In this document: positions 4,725 through 6,091 of the stretch, in pieces
How positions within the stretch are numbered: the first letter of the stretch is position 1
Layout of the letters: each line of letters begins with the position of its first letter
Assembly (NCBI GenBank): GCA_025355915.1
Contig: JANXYT010000007.1
Coordinates: 1-6,091 of the forward strand
Direction: 5' to 3'
From: Holophagaceae bacterium
GTDB taxonomy: Bacteria; Acidobacteriota; Holophagae; Holophagales; Holophagaceae
DNA: 6,091 bases
Program-made: the position numbers and the translations under genes
Notes under the pieces: model-generated
Told to the model about the DNA's origin: nothing
Seen by the model: only the letters and a program-made list of their open reading frames with translations
Databases searched by the model: none

Positions 4725-6091
4725 TCAGCGCCGGACCAGTCCCACACCTTCGATTCTAGGTACGACGATGGGAACCCCAGTCGGGATGGGCCCCAGGAAG
4801 AACCCTGGAACGCTCGTGGGCGCAGGCCGGTCCGTGGCCGTGCCGTCGCCCAGGCGCCCGTTGTTGTTGTAGCCCCAAGCCTTCACTGTGAGGTCGGGCA
4901 AGAGTGCATAAGAAGACTGGGACCCCGCGCTCACCGAAAGGGCGTTGAGCCCGGTGATCCCCTGGGAGGTGGTGTACGAAGTCGTGGTGGCCGTGCCCAA
5001 GCCCAGCTGGCCGTAATAGTTGTAGCCGACCGAAGCGAGGCTTCCCTGGGTTCCCAGGAACAGGGTGTGGTACTGGCCTGGCACCACATCCTTCAGGGTG
5101 GTCCCGGCGGGCAGGCCGCCCGTGTTCATGGGCACCCAGGCATACCGGGTGGTCGTGCTGCCATCCCCCAAGGGCCCGTACACATTCTCCCCGGTGCCAT
5201 AGGCCACCCCGTCCGTGCCGAGGGAGACCGAATAAAGGGAGAAGGCCCGCACCCCCTTCACGCCACCGGCGAGGGAGGTCAAGGTCAGGTGTTCACCGCT
5301 GGAAACGGGCAGTCCCAGCTGGCCGTAGCCATTGTCGCCGCTGCCGAACAGTGAGTTGGACGTCAGCAGGATCAGGGTGTGTAGTTCCCCCAGGGCCACA
5401 TCGGCGATCTGGGACGCGGCGGCGGGAATTGACACCGGGCTCAGGCGGTTGACCTTGTCGCCCTGGGCGAGCTGCCCGTGGGAGTTGTAGCCCCACATCC
5501 AGATGGATTGATCCGACTTGGCCGCCAGGTTGTGGTTGTAGCCGCAGGTGATGAACGTCGCACCGGTGAGCCCAGGGACCGCTGCAGGCGTGTTCCGCAT
5601 GGTGGTGGTGCCATCGCCCAGCTGGCCGTTGAGGTTGTTCCCCCAGGCGAACACGCGGCCATCGACGAGCAGGGCGAGGGAGTGCCCCCAGCCCGCGGCC
5701 ACCTGCACTGCGGGTCCCGGCAGGGTCACGGCCGTGGGCACCATGCGAGCCTGGTAGTCGCCCAAACCGAGTTGGCCATTGCCGCCCACGCCCCAGGCGT
5801 AGACCTTGCCCTTGGTGGTGATGGCCAGGGTGTGGTCATGGCCCGCCACCACGGCCGGGTCCGCATAGAGCACGTCCAGCAGCGCCTCCGGGCTCGTGGT
5901 GATGCCTCCCGTGGAGGCCGTCACCCGGACGCTGTACCGGGCTTGATCATCCACGGCCAGAACCGGCAGGGCAAAGGTATCAGTCGTGGCCCCGGAAATG
6001 GCGGCGCCGTTTCGGAGCCATTGGTAGGCATGGCCGCTGCCTTGGGCCACCACGCGATAGGTCACCCGGTCGCCGATGTAACCCGCCTGGG
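4725..6091 (-). CDS. Ig-like and RCC1-repeat protein, 5' truncated by window edge
   Basis: The visible C-terminal part has 454 residues, counted from the codon at 6087-6089; the frame is open to the window edge and ends in TGA at 4727-4725. Residues 1-76 are a bacterial Ig-like domain: a strand GDRVTYRVVA, the core Trp in YQWLRNG (W24), and ARYSVRVTAS where the Cys of antibody-type folds is absent. Residues 82-417 hold seven RCC1 repeats of 50-54 residues, with signatures like GHSLALLVDGRVFAWG followed by NGQLGDGT. Seven repeats make one full seven-bladed propeller. A 37-residue tail, rich in Pro, Gly and Val, follows with no visible anchor. Bacterial RCC1/Ig proteins are usually exported and surface or extracellular; the signal peptide would be outside the window, so export is inferred. 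The function is unknown: RCC1 folds serve mainly as binding platforms, and the eukaryotic exchange-factor role should not be transferred. The product lies upstream of a second propeller gene and may share its transcript. Confidence 0.93.
   Translation of the reverse strand, partial: QAGYIGDRVTYRVVAQGSGHAYQWLRNGAAISGATTDTFALPVLAVDDQARYSVRVTASTGGITTSPEALLDVLYADPAVVAGHDHTLAITTKGKVYAWGVGGNGQLGLGDYQARMVPTAVTLPGPAVQVAAGWGHSLALLVDGRVFAWGNNLNGQLGDGTTTMRNTPAAVPGLTGATFITCGYNHNLAAKSDQSIWMWGYNSHGQLAQGDKVNRLSPVSIPAAASQIADVALGELHTLILLTSNSLFGSGDNGYGQLGLPVSSGEHLTLTSLAGGVKGVRAFSLYSVSLGTDGVAYGTGENVYGPLGDGSTTTRYAWVPMNTGGLPAGTTLKDVVPGQYHTLFLGTQGSLASVGYNYYGQLGLGTATTTSYTTSQGITGLNALSVSAGSQSSYALLPDLTVKAWGYNNNGRLGDGTATDRPAPTSVPGFFLGPIPTGVPIVVPRIEGVGLVRR
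4839..5846 (-). repeat. Seven RCC1 repeats coding for one seven-bladed propeller
   Basis: In protein order the conserved repeat segments fall at 5846-5757, 5696-5607, 5546-5457, 5393-5304, 5243-5157, 5081-4992 and 4928-4839, with a period of 50-54 codons. Repeats 1, 2, 3 and 7 keep the WG signature (VYAWG, VFAWG, IWMWG, VKAWG). Repeats 4, 5 and 6 have lost the Trp (FGSG, YGTG, ASVG), and repeats 5 and 7 have lost the His of the G-x-x-H motif. At DNA level an 11-base string, CAGCTGGCCGT on the plus strand, recurs at 5004, 5316 and 5619. Otherwise the repeats have diverged, which suggests old duplications rather than recent expansion. Confidence 0.9.

Noticed and set aside
4586..4747. A 54-codon N-terminal extension of the propeller protein, starting at 4747.
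   Set aside because: It would overlap the end of the RCC1 gene and hide the signal peptide. The start at 4585 has GAGGAG at ideal spacing.
4839..5846. A tandem DNA repeat array or CRISPR-like array.
   Set aside because: The roughly 150-base periodicity comes from coding for RCC1 blades. The units are diverged at DNA level and stay in frame, with no identical direct repeats separated by unique spacers.
1..6091. A mobile element, phage, toxin-antitoxin or defence system.
   Set aside because: No transposase, integrase, nuclease, paired small genes, terminal inverted repeats or tRNA gene was seen. Every substantial stretch is accounted for by the five genes and short gaps.

Overview
The window is G+C-rich bacterial chromosome. 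It holds one housekeeping gene, valyl-tRNA synthetase (valS), with small redox proteins on its left and genes for two exported beta-propeller proteins on its right. There is no rRNA, tRNA, CRISPR array, insertion sequence, phage gene or recognisable defence system. The mix of a periplasmic tetraheme c-type cytochrome, a dual-CDGSH protein and secreted Ig/RCC1 and propeller proteins would fit an anaerobic or metal-respiring bacterium. Acidobacteriota of the Holophagaceae/Geothrix type are my first guess, and delta-proteobacterial groups are an alternative. This placement is inference from gene content and protein flavour only.

Layout, left to right. (1) Positions 1-236, plus strand: the 3' end of a gene for a protein with two CDGSH iron-sulfur motifs. 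(2) Positions 286-633, minus strand: a complete small tetraheme cytochrome c with a signal peptide and four CXXCH sites; it converges on gene 1 across 49 bases. (3) Positions 634-840: a divergent intergenic region that should hold the promoters of both the cytochrome and valS, and that contains two short inverted repeats. (4) Positions 841-3453, plus strand: complete valS, 870 codons, with catalytic, editing, zinc and C-terminal coiled-coil elements all visible. (5) Positions 3458-4585, minus strand: an exported, NHL/SMP-30-like beta-propeller protein of unknown function, whose stop codon lies only 4 bases from the valS stop. (6) Positions 4725-6091, minus strand: the 3' part of a gene for a large protein with an Ig-like domain followed by seven RCC1 repeats. 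It runs off the right edge and lies 139 bases upstream of gene 5 in the same direction.

How they may work together: valS is probably an independent transcription unit. The cytochrome very likely carries electrons in the periplasm. The RCC1/Ig protein and the propeller protein may be co-transcribed, and both look built for binding outside the cytoplasm, but nothing here identifies a ligand. Most of the window is ordinary. The parts most worth a second look are the uncharacterised pair of propeller proteins and the very tight convergent junction with valS.
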